Shown here one piece after another: positions 36,250-45,530 of a DNA stretch of 64,000 nt; positions within the stretch are counted from its first letter, which is position 1; every line of letters begins with the position of its first letter. A program made the translations under genes and the position numbers. The stretch comes from Cupriavidus yeoncheonensis (GTDB lineage Bacteria > Pseudomonadota > Gammaproteobacteria > Burkholderiales > Burkholderiaceae): contig NZ_CAJPUY010000012.1 in NCBI RefSeq assembly GCF_905397275.1, positions 1 through 64,000 of the forward strand, read 5' to 3'. The notes under the pieces are model-generated. The model did not search any database. It was not told the DNA's origin and saw only the letters and a program-made list of their open reading frames with translations.

Positions 36250-37154
36250 ATCAGATCATGAGTCAGACCGACGCTACCGCCGTGCCCGCCACCGTGGCCC
36301 GCGACGACCACTACAACTTCGGCTACCTCGACGAGTCGACCAAGCGCATGCTGCGCCGCGCGCTGCTCAAGGCCGTGGCGATCCCTGGCTACCAGGTGCC
36401 GTTCGGCAGCCGCGAAATGCCGCTGCCCTATGGCTGGGGCACGGGCGGCATCCAGGTCACGGCCGCGATCATCGGCACGCAGGACGTGCTCAAGGTGATC
36501 GACCAGGGTTCGGACGACACCACCAACGCCATCAATATCCGCCGCTTCTTCGCCCGCGTCACGGGCGTGAAGACGACCGAGCGCACGGCCGAGGCCAGCA
36601 TCATCCAGACGCGCCACCGCATCCCCGAATCGCCGTTGCGCGCGGGCCAGGTAATGGTGTTCCAGGTGCCGATTCCCGAGCCGCTGCGCTGGCTGGAGCC
36701 GAGCGAGCGCGAGACCCGCACCATGCACGCGCTGGCCGAGTATGGCTCGATGCACGTCAAGCTGTACGAGGACATTGCCCATCACGGCCATATCGCCACC
36801 ACTTACGACTATCCCGTGATCGTCAACCAGCGCTACATGATGCGGCCGTCGCCGATTCCGAAGTTCGACAACCCGAAGCTCGACCGCAGCCCCGCGCTGA
36901 TGCTGTTCGGTGCCGGGCGCGAGAAGCGCGTCTATGCGGTGCCGCCGTACACCGCGGTCAAGAGCCTCGATTTCGTCGACCACCCGTTCACCGTCGAGAA
37001 ATGGAGCCACTGCTGCGCCCAGTGCGGCGCGACCGACAGCTTCCTCGACGAGATCATTACCGACGATGCCGGCACGCGCATGTTCGTGTGCTCGGACACC
37101 GAGTACTGCGGCGACCGCGTCGCCGCGCAGCAGGCTGAAGGAGCCGCACAATGA
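36246..37154 (+). CDS. phnJ: Carbon-phosphorus lyase catalytic subunit PhnJ
   Basis: This 302-residue radical-SAM enzyme breaks the C-P bond of ribose 1-phosphonate 5-phosphate. It has the expected cysteine pattern C257-x2-C260-x21-C282-x5-C288 for the iron-sulfur cluster and active-site thiol, with an extra cysteine at 256. The segments NFGYLDESTKRMLRRALLKA and GSDDTTNAINIRRFF are diagnostic. It overlaps both neighbours by ATGA, so stoichiometry is likely held by translational coupling. Confidence 0.96.
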   Translation: MNQIMSQTDATAVPATVARDDHYNFGYLDESTKRMLRRALLKAVAIPGYQVPFGSREMPLPYGWGTGGIQVTAAIIGTQDVLKVIDQGSDDTTNAINIRRFFARVTGVKTTERTAEASIIQTRHRIPESPLRAGQVMVFQVPIPEPLRWLEPSERETRTMHALAEYGSMHVKLYEDIAHHGHIATTYDYPVIVNQRYMMRPSPIPKFDNPKLDRSPALMLFGAGREKRVYAVPPYTAVKSLDFVDHPFTVEKWSHCCAQCGATDSFLDEIITDDAGTRMFVCSDTEYCGDRVAAQQAEGAAQ

Positions 37155-37927
37155 GCGCCACGCCACTGCTTTCCGTCCGCGATCTCACGCGCACCTGGGA
37201 CGGCGTACACGGCTGCCAGGACGTGAATTTCGATCTCTATCCCGGCGAAGTGCTGTGCGTCGTGGGTGAATCCGGGTCGGGCAAGAGCACGCTGCTGCAA
37301 GCCCTGTCGATGCAGGCGCCGCCGCAACGCGGCAGCGTCAGCTACGACATGCGCGAAAGCGGCCTGACCGACCTGGCCACGCTTTCCAGCGCGCGCATGC
37401 GCCTGCTGGCGCGCACCGACTGGGGCTTCGTGCGCCAGCATGCGCGTGACGGGCTGCGCATGCAGGTCAGCGCCGGCGCCAATATCGCCGAACGGCTGAT
37501 GGCCGTCGGCGAACGCCACTATGGCGACCTGCGCGAGATCGCCGGCGCGTGGCTGGAGAAGATGGAAATCGACCTGGCGCGCCTGGACGACGTGCCGTCG
37601 ACGTTTTCCGGCGGCATGCAGCAGCGCCTGCAGATCGCGCGCAACCTGGTCACGCATCCGCGGCTGGTCTTCATGGACGAGCCGACGGCCTCGCTCGACG
37701 TCTCGGTGCAGGCGCGCCTGCTCGACCTGCTGCGCCGCCTGGTGACCGACCTCGACCTGGCCGCCATCCTCGTCACGCACGACCTGGCCGTGGCCCGGCT
37801 GCTGGCCCACCGCACGCTGGTCATGCAAGGCGGCCGCGTGGTGGAGCAAGGCCTGACCGACCAGATTCTCGACGACCCGCAGCATCCGTACACGCAGCTG
37901 CTGGTTTCGTCCATCCTGCAAGGCTGA
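37151..37927 (+). CDS. phnK: C-P lyase ABC-type ATPase PhnK
   Basis: This 258-residue ABC ATPase binds the core complex rather than a membrane channel. It has Walker A GESGSGKST, signature FSGGMQQR and Walker B VFMDEPTASLD. In E. coli, PhnK sits on PhnJ and its ATP cycle opens the core. Two bases separate it from phnL. Confidence 0.94.
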   Translation: MSATPLLSVRDLTRTWDGVHGCQDVNFDLYPGEVLCVVGESGSGKSTLLQALSMQAPPQRGSVSYDMRESGLTDLATLSSARMRLLARTDWGFVRQHARDGLRMQVSAGANIAERLMAVGERHYGDLREIAGAWLEKMEIDLARLDDVPSTFSGGMQQRLQIARNLVTHPRLVFMDEPTASLDVSVQARLLDLLRRLVTDLDLAAILVTHDLAVARLLAHRTLVMQGGRVVEQGLTDQILDDPQHPYTQLLVSSILQG

Positions 37928-37929
37928 CC

Positions 37930-38658
37930 ATGACACACGCCGAACCCAAGCAAGCCATGATCGAGGTCCGCGGCCTCGGCAAGATGTTCACGCTGCATAA
38001 CCAGGGCGGCATCCGCCTGCCCGTGCTGCGCGCCATCGATTTCGATGCCGCCGCCGGCGAGTGCCTGGTCCTGTCGGGCCCGTCCGGCACCGGCAAGAGC
38101 ACGCTGCTGCGCTGCCTGTATGGCAACTACCTGGCCACCGAGGGCACCATCCGCCTGCGCGATACCACGGCGCCGCACGCGCCGTGGGTCACGCTCAGCC
38201 ATGCGCCCGAGCAGGTCATCCTCAAGCTGCGCCGCGACGTGATCGGCTATGTCAGCCAGTTCCTGCGCGCGATCCCGCGCGTGGCGGCACTGGATGTCGT
38301 GGCCGACCCGCTGCAGCAGCGCGGCACCGGCCGCGACGAGGCCCGCGCGCGCGCCGCCGCGCTGCTGGAGCGCCTGAACCTGCCGCGCCGCTTGTGGGAC
38401 CTGCCGCCGGCCACGTTCTCGGGCGGCGAGCAGCAGCGCGTGAACATCGCCCGCGGACTGATCGGCGGACACCCGATCCTGCTGCTCGATGAACCGACGG
38501 CCTCGCTCGACGCCGACAATCGCGCCGTGGTGGTGGCGCTGATTCGCGAAGCATTGGCCGAAGGCCGCTGCCTGATCGGCATCTTCCACGACGACGCCGT
38601 ACGCGAAGCCGTCGCCACGCGCCTGCTGCCGCTGCAGCCGGCCACGGCCATCGCCTGA
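37930..38658 (+). CDS. phnL: C-P lyase ABC-type ATPase PhnL
   Basis: This 242-residue ABC ATPase, partner of PhnK, has Walker A GPSGTGKST, signature FSGGEQQR and Walker B LLLDEPTASLD. PhnL is needed with PhnGHI to make the ribose-phosphonate intermediate. The ATG at 37930 follows AAGGCTGACC. The phnL stop is 30 bases before phnM. Confidence 0.94.
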   Translation: MTHAEPKQAMIEVRGLGKMFTLHNQGGIRLPVLRAIDFDAAAGECLVLSGPSGTGKSTLLRCLYGNYLATEGTIRLRDTTAPHAPWVTLSHAPEQVILKLRRDVIGYVSQFLRAIPRVAALDVVADPLQQRGTGRDEARARAAALLERLNLPRRLWDLPPATFSGGEQQRVNIARGLIGGHPILLLDEPTASLDADNRAVVVALIREALAEGRCLIGIFHDDAVREAVATRLLPLQPATAIA

Positions 38659-38688
38659 ATGCCCTGCCTACCGAAACCGGAACCGGAA

Positions 38689-39912
38689 ATGTCTTCCACC
38701 TACCTGACGCACGCCACCCTCGTCTTGCCCGACCGCGTGCTGCATGACAGCGCGCTGCTGATCGAGCACGGGCGCATTGCCGCCATCGAGCCGGCACCGC
38801 ATGCCGTGCCCGCCTCAGCAGAGGTCATCGACCTGCACGGCCACACGGTCATGCCTGGCCTGATCGACGTCCATTCCGATGCCATCGAAAAGGAAGCCGA
38901 GCCGCGCGCGGGCGTGATGTTCCCCCTCGATTTCGCCGTGGCGCAGATCGATCGCCGCAACGCGGCGGCCGGCATCACCACGCCGTACCACGCGCTGTCG
39001 TTCGCCAGCAACCAGTTCGGCGTGCGCAACAACGAGACCGCTTCGACACTCGTGCGTACCGTGGCCGCCTACCGCAGCCACAGCCTGGTCGACAACCGCA
39101 TCCACTGTCGCTACGAGGTGACCGATGCCAGCGCCGTGCCGGTGCTCGAAGCGCTGATGGCCGAAGGCGTGGTCGACCTGCTCTCGGTCATGGACCATTC
39201 GCCCGGACAAGGCCAGTTCAAGACGCTGGACGCCTACCTGTCGTACATGATGGGCAACCACGGCATGAGCCGCGAGGAAGCTGTCGACGCCGCGCACAAG
39301 AAGACCGCGCAGCTTGAGGGGGCCAACGAGCGCGTGCAGCGCCTGCTCGCGGCGGCGCAGCGCCTGCAGATCCCGACGGCCAGCCATGACGACGATTCGC
39401 CACAGCGCATTGCCGCCATGCACGCGCTCGGCGTGCGCATGAGCGAGTTCCCGATCAACGTGGAGACGGCGCAGGCCGCCGCGGATCGGGCGCTGCCGAC
39501 CATCCTGGGCGCGCCCAATGTGCTGCGTGGCAAGAGCCAGAGCGGTTCGATGCGCGCGATCGATGCCATCCATGCGGGCGTCGGTCGTATCCTGTGCTCG
39601 GACTACCAGCCGTCGACGCTGATCGCCGCGGCCTTCGCTGCCGCGCAGCTGGCGGGACTGCCGTTGAACGAAGCGCTTGCGCTGGTCACGGCCAATCCGG
39701 CCGATGCCTGCATGCTGAATGACCGCGGCCGGCTGGTGCCGGGCGCGCGCGCCGACGTGATTGCCGTGGCCGGCATCGCGGGCCAGCCGCTGGTCACGCA
39801 TACCTGGTGCGCGGGCCGGCTGGTGTTCGCGGCCGGATATCCGGCGGTGCAGCACGTGCGCGCCCATGCGCCGGTGGCGGTGCCGCAGATGGCAGAGCGC
39901 GAGGTCGCCTGA
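38689..39912 (+). CDS. phnM: Ribose 1-methylphosphonate 5-triphosphate diphosphatase PhnM
   Basis: This 407-residue amidohydrolase removes pyrophosphate from the 5-triphosphate intermediate before PhnJ acts. DVHSDAIEKEAEPR, AGITTPYHALSF, SVMDHSPGQGQF, TASHDDDS and SDYQPS are the PhnM blocks, with the metal ligands in the His-Ser-Asp and His-Asp-Asp segments. The ATG at 38689 has CCGGAA before it; an earlier ATG directly after the phnL stop would add ten residues outside the family. It ends the core operon. Confidence 0.95.
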   Translation: MSSTYLTHATLVLPDRVLHDSALLIEHGRIAAIEPAPHAVPASAEVIDLHGHTVMPGLIDVHSDAIEKEAEPRAGVMFPLDFAVAQIDRRNAAAGITTPYHALSFASNQFGVRNNETASTLVRTVAAYRSHSLVDNRIHCRYEVTDASAVPVLEALMAEGVVDLLSVMDHSPGQGQFKTLDAYLSYMMGNHGMSREEAVDAAHKKTAQLEGANERVQRLLAAAQRLQIPTASHDDDSPQRIAAMHALGVRMSEFPINVETAQAAADRALPTILGAPNVLRGKSQSGSMRAIDAIHAGVGRILCSDYQPSTLIAAAFAAAQLAGLPLNEALALVTANPADACMLNDRGRLVPGARADVIAVAGIAGQPLVTHTWCAGRLVFAAGYPAVQHVRAHAPVAVPQMAEREVA

Positions 39913-39995
39913 CAGGCCGGAGCCACGCGTGGCAAGGCTGGCGAAGCCATCCTGCCGCCGCCACCGCACCGCGCGCCGGAACGTCTGGCCGGCGT

Positions 39996-41009
39996 TCAGT
40001 CGATGGTGATGTGCCGCTGGCGGATCAGCCCGGCCCAGCGTGCGCTCTCCTTCTGGATGGTCGCGGCAAGCTGCTCCGGTGTGCCGCCGGCCGCCTCCAT
40101 GCCCAGCGTGCCCAGCTTCTCCTTGAGCGCCGGGTCCGCCAGCACCGCTTCCGTCTGCTTGCTGAGCTTGCGCAGCAGGTCCGGCGGCGTGCCGGCGGGC
40201 GCCATCAGTGCATACCAGGACACCGCCTCGAACTTCGGCAGTCCCTGCTCGGCAATGGTCGGCACATCGGGCAGTACCGCGGACCGTCGCGCACTGGCCA
40301 CGCCCAACGGGACCAGCTTGCCAGCCTTGATATAGGGCAGTGCGGCGGACAGCTGCGCGAACATCATCGTCACCTGGCCGCCCACGAGGTCGGTCATGGC
40401 CGGGCTCACACCCTTGTAGGGCACGTGGATCAGCTTGATGTTGGCGTCCTGCTGCAGCAGTTCTCCCGCGAGGTGCGCCTGGCTGCCGGCGCCGGGCGAA
40501 GCGAAGGTGAGCTGCCCCGGCTTCTGCGCGGCCAGCCTGAGCAGGTCCTGCAGCGATTTCACGTGTGTGGACGTGTTGACCACGAGTACGTTCTCCGCCG
40601 TGGCCAGCATGGCCACCGGCGCGAGGTCGGCCGGCTTGTACGGCAGGTTCGGCATCAGGGCCGGGTTCACGGCAATATTGCCCACCGGCACGACCGCGAG
40701 CGTGTAGCCGTCCGGCGCGGCCTTGGCCACCATGTCCACACCGATGGTGCCGGCGGCGCCGGCCTTGTTGTCGACCAGCACGCTCTGGCCCATGGCCCTG
40801 GAAATGCCCTCGCCGACCACGCGCCCGAGCACGTCGGCGGGACCGCCGGCGGCGAACGGCACCACCATGCGCACCGGCTTGGCGGGATAGCCCGCCGCGC
40901 CCTGGGCCATTGCCGGCGCGAAAGCGAGCCAGGGTATGCATGCCGTGGCGCAGGCGAGCAGCCAGCGTTGGGCAATGCGATCGACGGCGATCTTGCTGAA
41001 TAGCTTCAT
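39996..41009 (-). CDS. Bug/TctC-family solute-binding protein (second copy)
   Basis: This 337-residue periplasmic binding protein has a signal peptide cleaved near APAMAQ. The opening YPAKPVRMVVPFAAGGPADV and the VDNKAGAAGTIG loop are present. It is the last gene of a reverse catabolic operon with an acyl-CoA dehydrogenase and CoA-transferase, so its ligand is probably the acid those enzymes degrade. A strong AAGGGGAA site precedes the ATG at 41009. No TctAB partner is nearby. Confidence 0.9.
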   Translation of the reverse strand: MKLFSKIAVDRIAQRWLLACATACIPWLAFAPAMAQGAAGYPAKPVRMVVPFAAGGPADVLGRVVGEGISRAMGQSVLVDNKAGAAGTIGVDMVAKAAPDGYTLAVVPVGNIAVNPALMPNLPYKPADLAPVAMLATAENVLVVNTSTHVKSLQDLLRLAAQKPGQLTFASPGAGSQAHLAGELLQQDANIKLIHVPYKGVSPAMTDLVGGQVTMMFAQLSAALPYIKAGKLVPLGVASARRSAVLPDVPTIAEQGLPKFEAVSWYALMAPAGTPPDLLRKLSKQTEAVLADPALKEKLGTLGMEAAGGTPEQLAATIQKESARWAGLIRQRHITID

Positions 41010-41078
41010 TGCAGTTCCCCTTGCGTCAGTACGTAACAATGGTCAGGCTTGGCTTGAGGTGCACGATGGGCAGCGGCT

Positions 41079-42266
41079 TCAGGCGACGCGAAGCCCCCGT
41101 TCGCTGCCGAGCGCGCGCGCGATCACGATCTGCAGGATCTGGCTGGTCCCTTCGTAGAGCCGCAGCAGGCGCGCGTCGCGGTACATGCGCTCGACCGGAT
41201 AGTCGGCGACATAGCCGGCGCCGCCGAACACCTGCACCGCGCGGTCCGCGACCCGGCACAGCATCTCGGACGAGAAGTACTTGGCCGCCGCCGCTTCCTT
41301 CAGCGCGCTGCGCGCGGTGTCGATCTGCCGTGCCGCGGCCAGCGTCATGGCGCGCGCGGCCTGGATCTCGACCTCGGAATCGGCCAGCATGGCCTGCACG
41401 AGCTGGAAATCGATGATGGCACGTCCAAACTGCCGGCGCTCGCCCGCATAGGCCACGGCTTCATCAAGCAAGCGCTGTGCCATGCCCACGCCCATCGCGG
41501 CGATATTGATGCGGCCATGATCGAGCGTCTTCATCGCAGTGCGAAAGCCCTTGCCCTCTTCGCCGCCGATCAGCCGTCGCGCCGGCACGCGCACGTTGTC
41601 GAAGACCACGTCGGCGATCTGGGAGCCGCGGTGGCCCATCTTCTTCTCGGGCTTGCCCACGGTCAGGCCGGGCCTGTTCCTGTCGACGATAAAGGCGCTG
41701 ACGCCGGCCGCGCCGGGCTGCGACGGGTCGGTGCGCGCCATCACGGTAAAGACATCGGCACGCGTGGCGTTGGTGATAAAACGCTTGGCACCGTTGAGCA
41801 CGTAGTCGCCGCCCTGCCGCTCGGCGCGCGTACTCAGGCTGCCTGCGTCCGATCCGGCGCCCGGCTCGGTCAGCGCAAAGGCCCCGACCAGTTCGCCCGT
41901 GGCAAGGCGCGGCAAGAACTCGGCCTTCTGCGCCGCGGTGCCGTCCAGCGAGATGGCGCGGGAACCGATGCCGAGATTGGAGCTGTAGACATAGCGGAAT
42001 GCCGGTGAACTCAGGCTCAGGACCATCTGGAAGTGCGCCTGCTGCTCGGCAGTGAGGCCGCTGCCGCCATACTCGGGCGCGATCGACAGGCCGAAATAGC
42101 CCTGCGCCTTCATGGCGTCGATGATCTCGTCGGGTACGCGGTCGGTGTCTTCGACTTCCTGCTCGCGCGGCATGAGCGCCTCGCGCACGAAGCGTTCGGT
42201 GGCGTCCAGCATCTGCGAAAAGGTTTCGTCGTCGACCTGCGCGGCGGCGCGGGATTCTGTCTGCAT
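41079..42266 (-). CDS. Acyl-CoA dehydrogenase (reverse operon)
   Basis: This 395-residue FAD enzyme has LTEPGAGSDAGSLSTRA, KMGHRGSQIADVVFDNVRVP, and a C-terminal VQVFGGAGYVADYPVERMYRDARLLRLYEGTS split over the usual segments. It is a standard single-subunit dehydrogenase. Its ATG overlaps the CoA-transferase stop by one base, indicating coupled translation. It probably oxidises the acyl-CoA made by that transferase. Confidence 0.92.
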   Translation of the reverse strand: MQTESRAAAQVDDETFSQMLDATERFVREALMPREQEVEDTDRVPDEIIDAMKAQGYFGLSIAPEYGGSGLTAEQQAHFQMVLSLSSPAFRYVYSSNLGIGSRAISLDGTAAQKAEFLPRLATGELVGAFALTEPGAGSDAGSLSTRAERQGGDYVLNGAKRFITNATRADVFTVMARTDPSQPGAAGVSAFIVDRNRPGLTVGKPEKKMGHRGSQIADVVFDNVRVPARRLIGGEEGKGFRTAMKTLDHGRINIAAMGVGMAQRLLDEAVAYAGERRQFGRAIIDFQLVQAMLADSEVEIQAARAMTLAAARQIDTARSALKEAAAAKYFSSEMLCRVADRAVQVFGGAGYVADYPVERMYRDARLLRLYEGTSQILQIVIARALGSERGLRVA

Positions 42267-43459
42267 CAGATCACTCCTTGTTGCCGCAGCGCGTCGATGG
42301 CTGCAGTATCGAAGCCCAGCCCGCCAAGCACGTGCGCCGTGTCGGCACCGAGTTCCGGCGCGGCCGGGGTCTGCCCGCGCGGCATGGCACCGAAGCGGAC
42401 TGGCTGTTCCACATGGCATTCGCGCGCGCCGCCAGCGCCTTGCCGCTGCACCAGCAGCCCGCGCTCGCGCGCATGTTCGCTGTCGAGGCTGGCCGCCACC
42501 GGCAAGACCGGTGCTGCCGGAACGCCAGCCTCGGCAAGGCGCCGTACGGCCTCGCCCGCTGAAAGCGTGGCAGCCCAGGCCTCGATCCGGGCAGCGAGTT
42601 CGGCTTCATGCTGCTTGCGCGCCTGGTTGGTGGCGAACGCAGGCATTGCGGCCAGCTCGGGTGTGCCGAGCGCCTGGGCAAGCCGCGCGAACAGGCGGTT
42701 GTTGGCCACCGCGAGGACGAACAGGCCGTCGGCCGCGCGGAATGCGCCAAACGGCGCCGAATTGGCGTGGCGGTTGCCGACGCGCGCCGCCGCTGCGCCC
42801 GCCGCCACGCGCGAAACCAGCGTCGGCATCATGCTGAGCAGGCAGTCGTACATCGGCACGTCGAGATGCCGGCCGCGGCCGGTGCGCTCACGCTGCCACA
42901 GCGCTGCCATCACGCCCCATGACGCAAACATGCCGGCCGCCACGTCCGCGACCGATTCACCGACGAGCGTCGGCTCGCCGTCGGGCGCGCCGGTGACGTC
43001 CATCAGCCCGGACAGCGCCTGGATGATGGTGTCGTAGGCCGGCCGCTTCGCCCAGGGCCCTTCCTGTCCGAATCCGGAAATGCTGCAATACACCAGGCCC
43101 GGATTCAGCACTGACAGCGTCGCATAGCCAATGCCGAGGCGATCCGCCACGCCCGGCGTGAAGTTCTCGATCGCCACATCGGCCCAGCGTGCCAGCCGCG
43201 CAATCACCGCCTGTGCGCCGGCCTGCTTCAGGTTGAGCCGCACGCTGCGCTTGCCACGGTTGACGAAGGCGAAGTTGGCGCTGCGGCCATCGACCTGCAG
43301 GCCCATCTGCCGGTAATCGTCGCCCTCGAACGGTTCTATCTTGACCACCTCGGCCCCGGCGTCGGCCAGCATGGCGCTGCAGAACGGCCCGGCCAGCACG
43401 CGCGAGAAATCCAGCACCTTCAGGCCGTGCAGTGGAAGGGTCTCGACATCGAGGGTCAT
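42266..43459 (-). CDS. CaiB/BaiF family III CoA-transferase
   Basis: This 397-residue enzyme would move CoA onto an organic acid. It opens with LPLHGLKVLDFSRVLAGP and continues with LADAGAEVVKIEPFEGDDYR, NRGKRSVRLNLK, ENFTPGVADRLGIGY and SISGFGQEGPW, the standard family III blocks. It differs from the racemase at 4160. It overlaps both the upstream binding-like gene (ATGA) and the dehydrogenase. Confidence 0.9.
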   Translation of the reverse strand: MTLDVETLPLHGLKVLDFSRVLAGPFCSAMLADAGAEVVKIEPFEGDDYRQMGLQVDGRSANFAFVNRGKRSVRLNLKQAGAQAVIARLARWADVAIENFTPGVADRLGIGYATLSVLNPGLVYCSISGFGQEGPWAKRPAYDTIIQALSGLMDVTGAPDGEPTLVGESVADVAAGMFASWGVMAALWQRERTGRGRHLDVPMYDCLLSMMPTLVSRVAAGAAAARVGNRHANSAPFGAFRAADGLFVLAVANNRLFARLAQALGTPELAAMPAFATNQARKQHEAELAARIEAWAATLSAGEAVRRLAEAGVPAAPVLPVAASLDSEHARERGLLVQRQGAGGARECHVEQPVRFGAMPRGQTPAAPELGADTAHVLGGLGFDTAAIDALRQQGVI

Positions 43460-44277
43460 GCGGCCGCCTCCTCCATGGTCAGGGCAAAGGCGGCGTCGTC
43501 CGACTCGCGGGCAAGCGCGGTGAGGCAGGCATAGTCCTCAGGCTGCACAGCGGCGAAGCGCGCCAGCCCCAGCTGCGCCATCAGCGCCGCGCCGACAGCG
43601 TCGCGGTCGAGCGCCAGCAGCGCTTCGCGCAGGCGGGTACAGGTATCCACGCCGACCCCGGCGGAGGCCACCAGCGGCGGAATCGGCGCGCCCGGCGTAT
43701 GCGCCAGGGTCTTCAGTTGCGCCATCCGCTCCGGCGCGTAGCCGCGCAGCAGGTCGAGCACGTAGCTGTCGACCACGCCGACGTCGGCCGCGCCGTCGAT
43801 CACCGCGTCGATGGTGGCGAGCGGCGTCGGCGTGGGCTGTGCTGTCGGCCGGTAGAGCGAGCGCGTGCCGGCCGGTGCCTGCCGCATCAGGAAGTGGCGC
43901 GGCGCGTTATAGCCCGAGTTCGACTCCGGCAGCATGCACGCGAGCCGGCCACCGAACGTCTGTGGCAGCGTCTGCGCCGCGGAACCGGCACGCACGATGA
44001 ACTCGCTGAAGTAGATCGGCCGCCCCTGGTAGCGCGGCGCGGACGGCACGGGCGCAGCCAGCAGTTCACGGCCGGCCGGCGCGCACGCATACGGATAGCC
44101 ACACATGAACACGCAGGCGCCGTCCGGCCGCGCCCACAGCGCGCTGACCGGTGCCGGGGCGGCGTGCTCGACGTAGGCCATGTCCACGCCCGCAACTTCG
44201 GCCACGCGCGTGAACAGCGCCTGCCAGGCGCGCGCCACCGGCGCGGCCACGGCGTACATGCGTGCGCTGGCGATCAT
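43456..44277 (-). CDS. Leaderless PhnD-like phosphate/phosphonate-binding fold protein
   Basis: This 273-residue protein resembles periplasmic PhnD-type binding proteins (segments ALWARPDGACVFMCGYPY, ESNSGYNAPRHFL, IDGAADVGVVDSYVLDLL) but has no visible signal peptide. It overlaps the OCD gene upstream and the CoA-transferase gene downstream by ATGA, so it may work in the cytoplasm as an enzyme or sensor. The ligand need not contain phosphorus; related proteins bind varied anions. The role is unknown. Confidence 0.7.
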   Translation of the reverse strand: MIASARMYAVAAPVARAWQALFTRVAEVAGVDMAYVEHAAPAPVSALWARPDGACVFMCGYPYACAPAGRELLAAPVPSAPRYQGRPIYFSEFIVRAGSAAQTLPQTFGGRLACMLPESNSGYNAPRHFLMRQAPAGTRSLYRPTAQPTPTPLATIDAVIDGAADVGVVDSYVLDLLRGYAPERMAQLKTLAHTPGAPIPPLVASAGVGVDTCTRLREALLALDRDAVGAALMAQLGLARFAAVQPEDYACLTALARESDDAAFALTMEEAAA

Positions 44278-45275
44278 GCGTACACCAGGCGCTGGCCCAG
44301 GCCGCGCTCGCCGGCTTTCTGCAGGATGGCGTGGCCCAGCGCGATATCGCTGAGCGACAGGCCGCGATGCCAGAACAGGTTGGTCTCGTCATCGCTCTGG
44401 CGGCCCGGCTTGCGCCCCGCCGCAATCTCGCCCAGCTCCGCGTACAAGGTCTGTTCCGACAGTTTGCCGGCTTCCACGTGGGCACGCAGCGAGCCGAACA
44501 TGCCACCCTTGCACTGGCCCCAGTCGTCCACCACCATCCTGGTCATGATGTCCGTCAGCGACAGCTCCACCGCGCTCATGGTTCCGTACGGCACCACGAA
44601 AGCGCCGCGCTTGATCCATTCGGTCTTGAGCATCGGCGTCGGGCGGTCCAGGCGCGAGGCCTCCACCACAATATCGGCATCACGCACGCACGACTCCCAA
44701 TCCTCCGTCACGATGATCTTCTTGCCGAGGTCGCGCTCCAGCCGCGCCGCGAAGCTGTTGCGGCTTTCGGGGCGGCGCGAATGCACGCGGATCTCGTCGA
44801 AGTCGAACAGGCTGTCGAGCAGTCGCACGTTCCAGTACGACGTGCCGCGCGCGCCGATATGGCCGAGCACCTTGCTGTCGCGGCGGGCGAGATGCCGTGC
44901 GCCGAGCGCCGTGAGTGCGCCGGTGCGGGCGTCGGTGATGAACGTCGCATCGACCATGGCCACGGGCATGCCGGTGCGCGGGTCGAACAGGTTCAGCATG
45001 GCCATTTCCGACGGCAGGCCGAGCTTGTAGTTGTCGACGTAGTCACCCACGATCTTCACGCCGGCCAGCCCCAGCGGCGCCACGTAGCCGCGCAGCACAT
45101 TGAAGTGGCCGTTGAAGGCGGGGTCCGGCATCAGGTGCACGCGCGGCTCGATCACGGTCTGCCCGTTGCCCTGGGCCACCAGGGCCTGCTCTACCGCCGC
45201 CAGGATCTCGGCATCGGTCAGTTCCAGCCGCGCAATGTCCTTGCCGTTGATGTAGGTGAGATGGATGTCGCTCAT
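44274..45275 (-). CDS. Ornithine cyclodeaminase/mu-crystallin family enzyme
   Basis: This 333-residue NAD(P)-dependent protein has the family blocks GLPSEMAMLNLFDPRTG, ATFITDARTGALTALGARHLAR and a GHIGARGTS nucleotide loop. Members act as ornithine cyclodeaminases, alanine dehydrogenases, imine reductases or lyases for opine-like compounds. Its context with CoA enzymes makes a simple ornithine role less likely. A strong ribosome site (GGAAAGGAG) precedes the ATG at 45275. It is the first gene of the reverse operon and is divergent from a LysR gene. Confidence 0.85.
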   Translation of the reverse strand: MSDIHLTYINGKDIARLELTDAEILAAVEQALVAQGNGQTVIEPRVHLMPDPAFNGHFNVLRGYVAPLGLAGVKIVGDYVDNYKLGLPSEMAMLNLFDPRTGMPVAMVDATFITDARTGALTALGARHLARRDSKVLGHIGARGTSYWNVRLLDSLFDFDEIRVHSRRPESRNSFAARLERDLGKKIIVTEDWESCVRDADIVVEASRLDRPTPMLKTEWIKRGAFVVPYGTMSAVELSLTDIMTRMVVDDWGQCKGGMFGSLRAHVEAGKLSEQTLYAELGEIAAGRKPGRQSDDETNLFWHRGLSLSDIALGHAILQKAGERGLGQRLVYA

Positions 45276-45511
45276 ACAGTCTCCTTTCCGCCTGATCGTC
45301 TGATCGAGTGATGAAATGCCTGCACGCCACAAGTGCTTTATGCACCGGATCGCAAACTGGCCCGGCCCCGCCGTGGTGCCTGGTGCGTCGCTGCGCTGCG
45401 CGCTGGTGCAGCGCCATGTCCACTGGTCCTGCGCGACTTGAGCGGCGTGTCGATGGAACCCAGTGTAGGGATGACGACCATAACTGTCATATGCTTATAT
45501 ATCTGCATCCC

Positions 45512-45526
45512 TTAACACCGTGTTAA
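45512..45526. promoter_or_regulatory. LysR-type T-N11-A dyad at the lysR start
   Basis: TTAACAC-C-GTGTTAA is a perfect 15-base inverted repeat containing T-N11-A, the core of LysR-family boxes. It ends four bases before the ATG of the LysR gene, covering its ribosome region, so binding would repress the regulator itself. A second inverted pair, AGGGATG (45467) and CATCCCT (45506), lies in the same AT-rich gap. Confidence 0.55.
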
Positions 45527-45530
45527 TGCC

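Noticed and set aside
44274..45275. Firm call of ornithine cyclodeaminase
   Set aside because: The family is functionally mixed and the neighbours are acyl-CoA enzymes, so only the family name is given.
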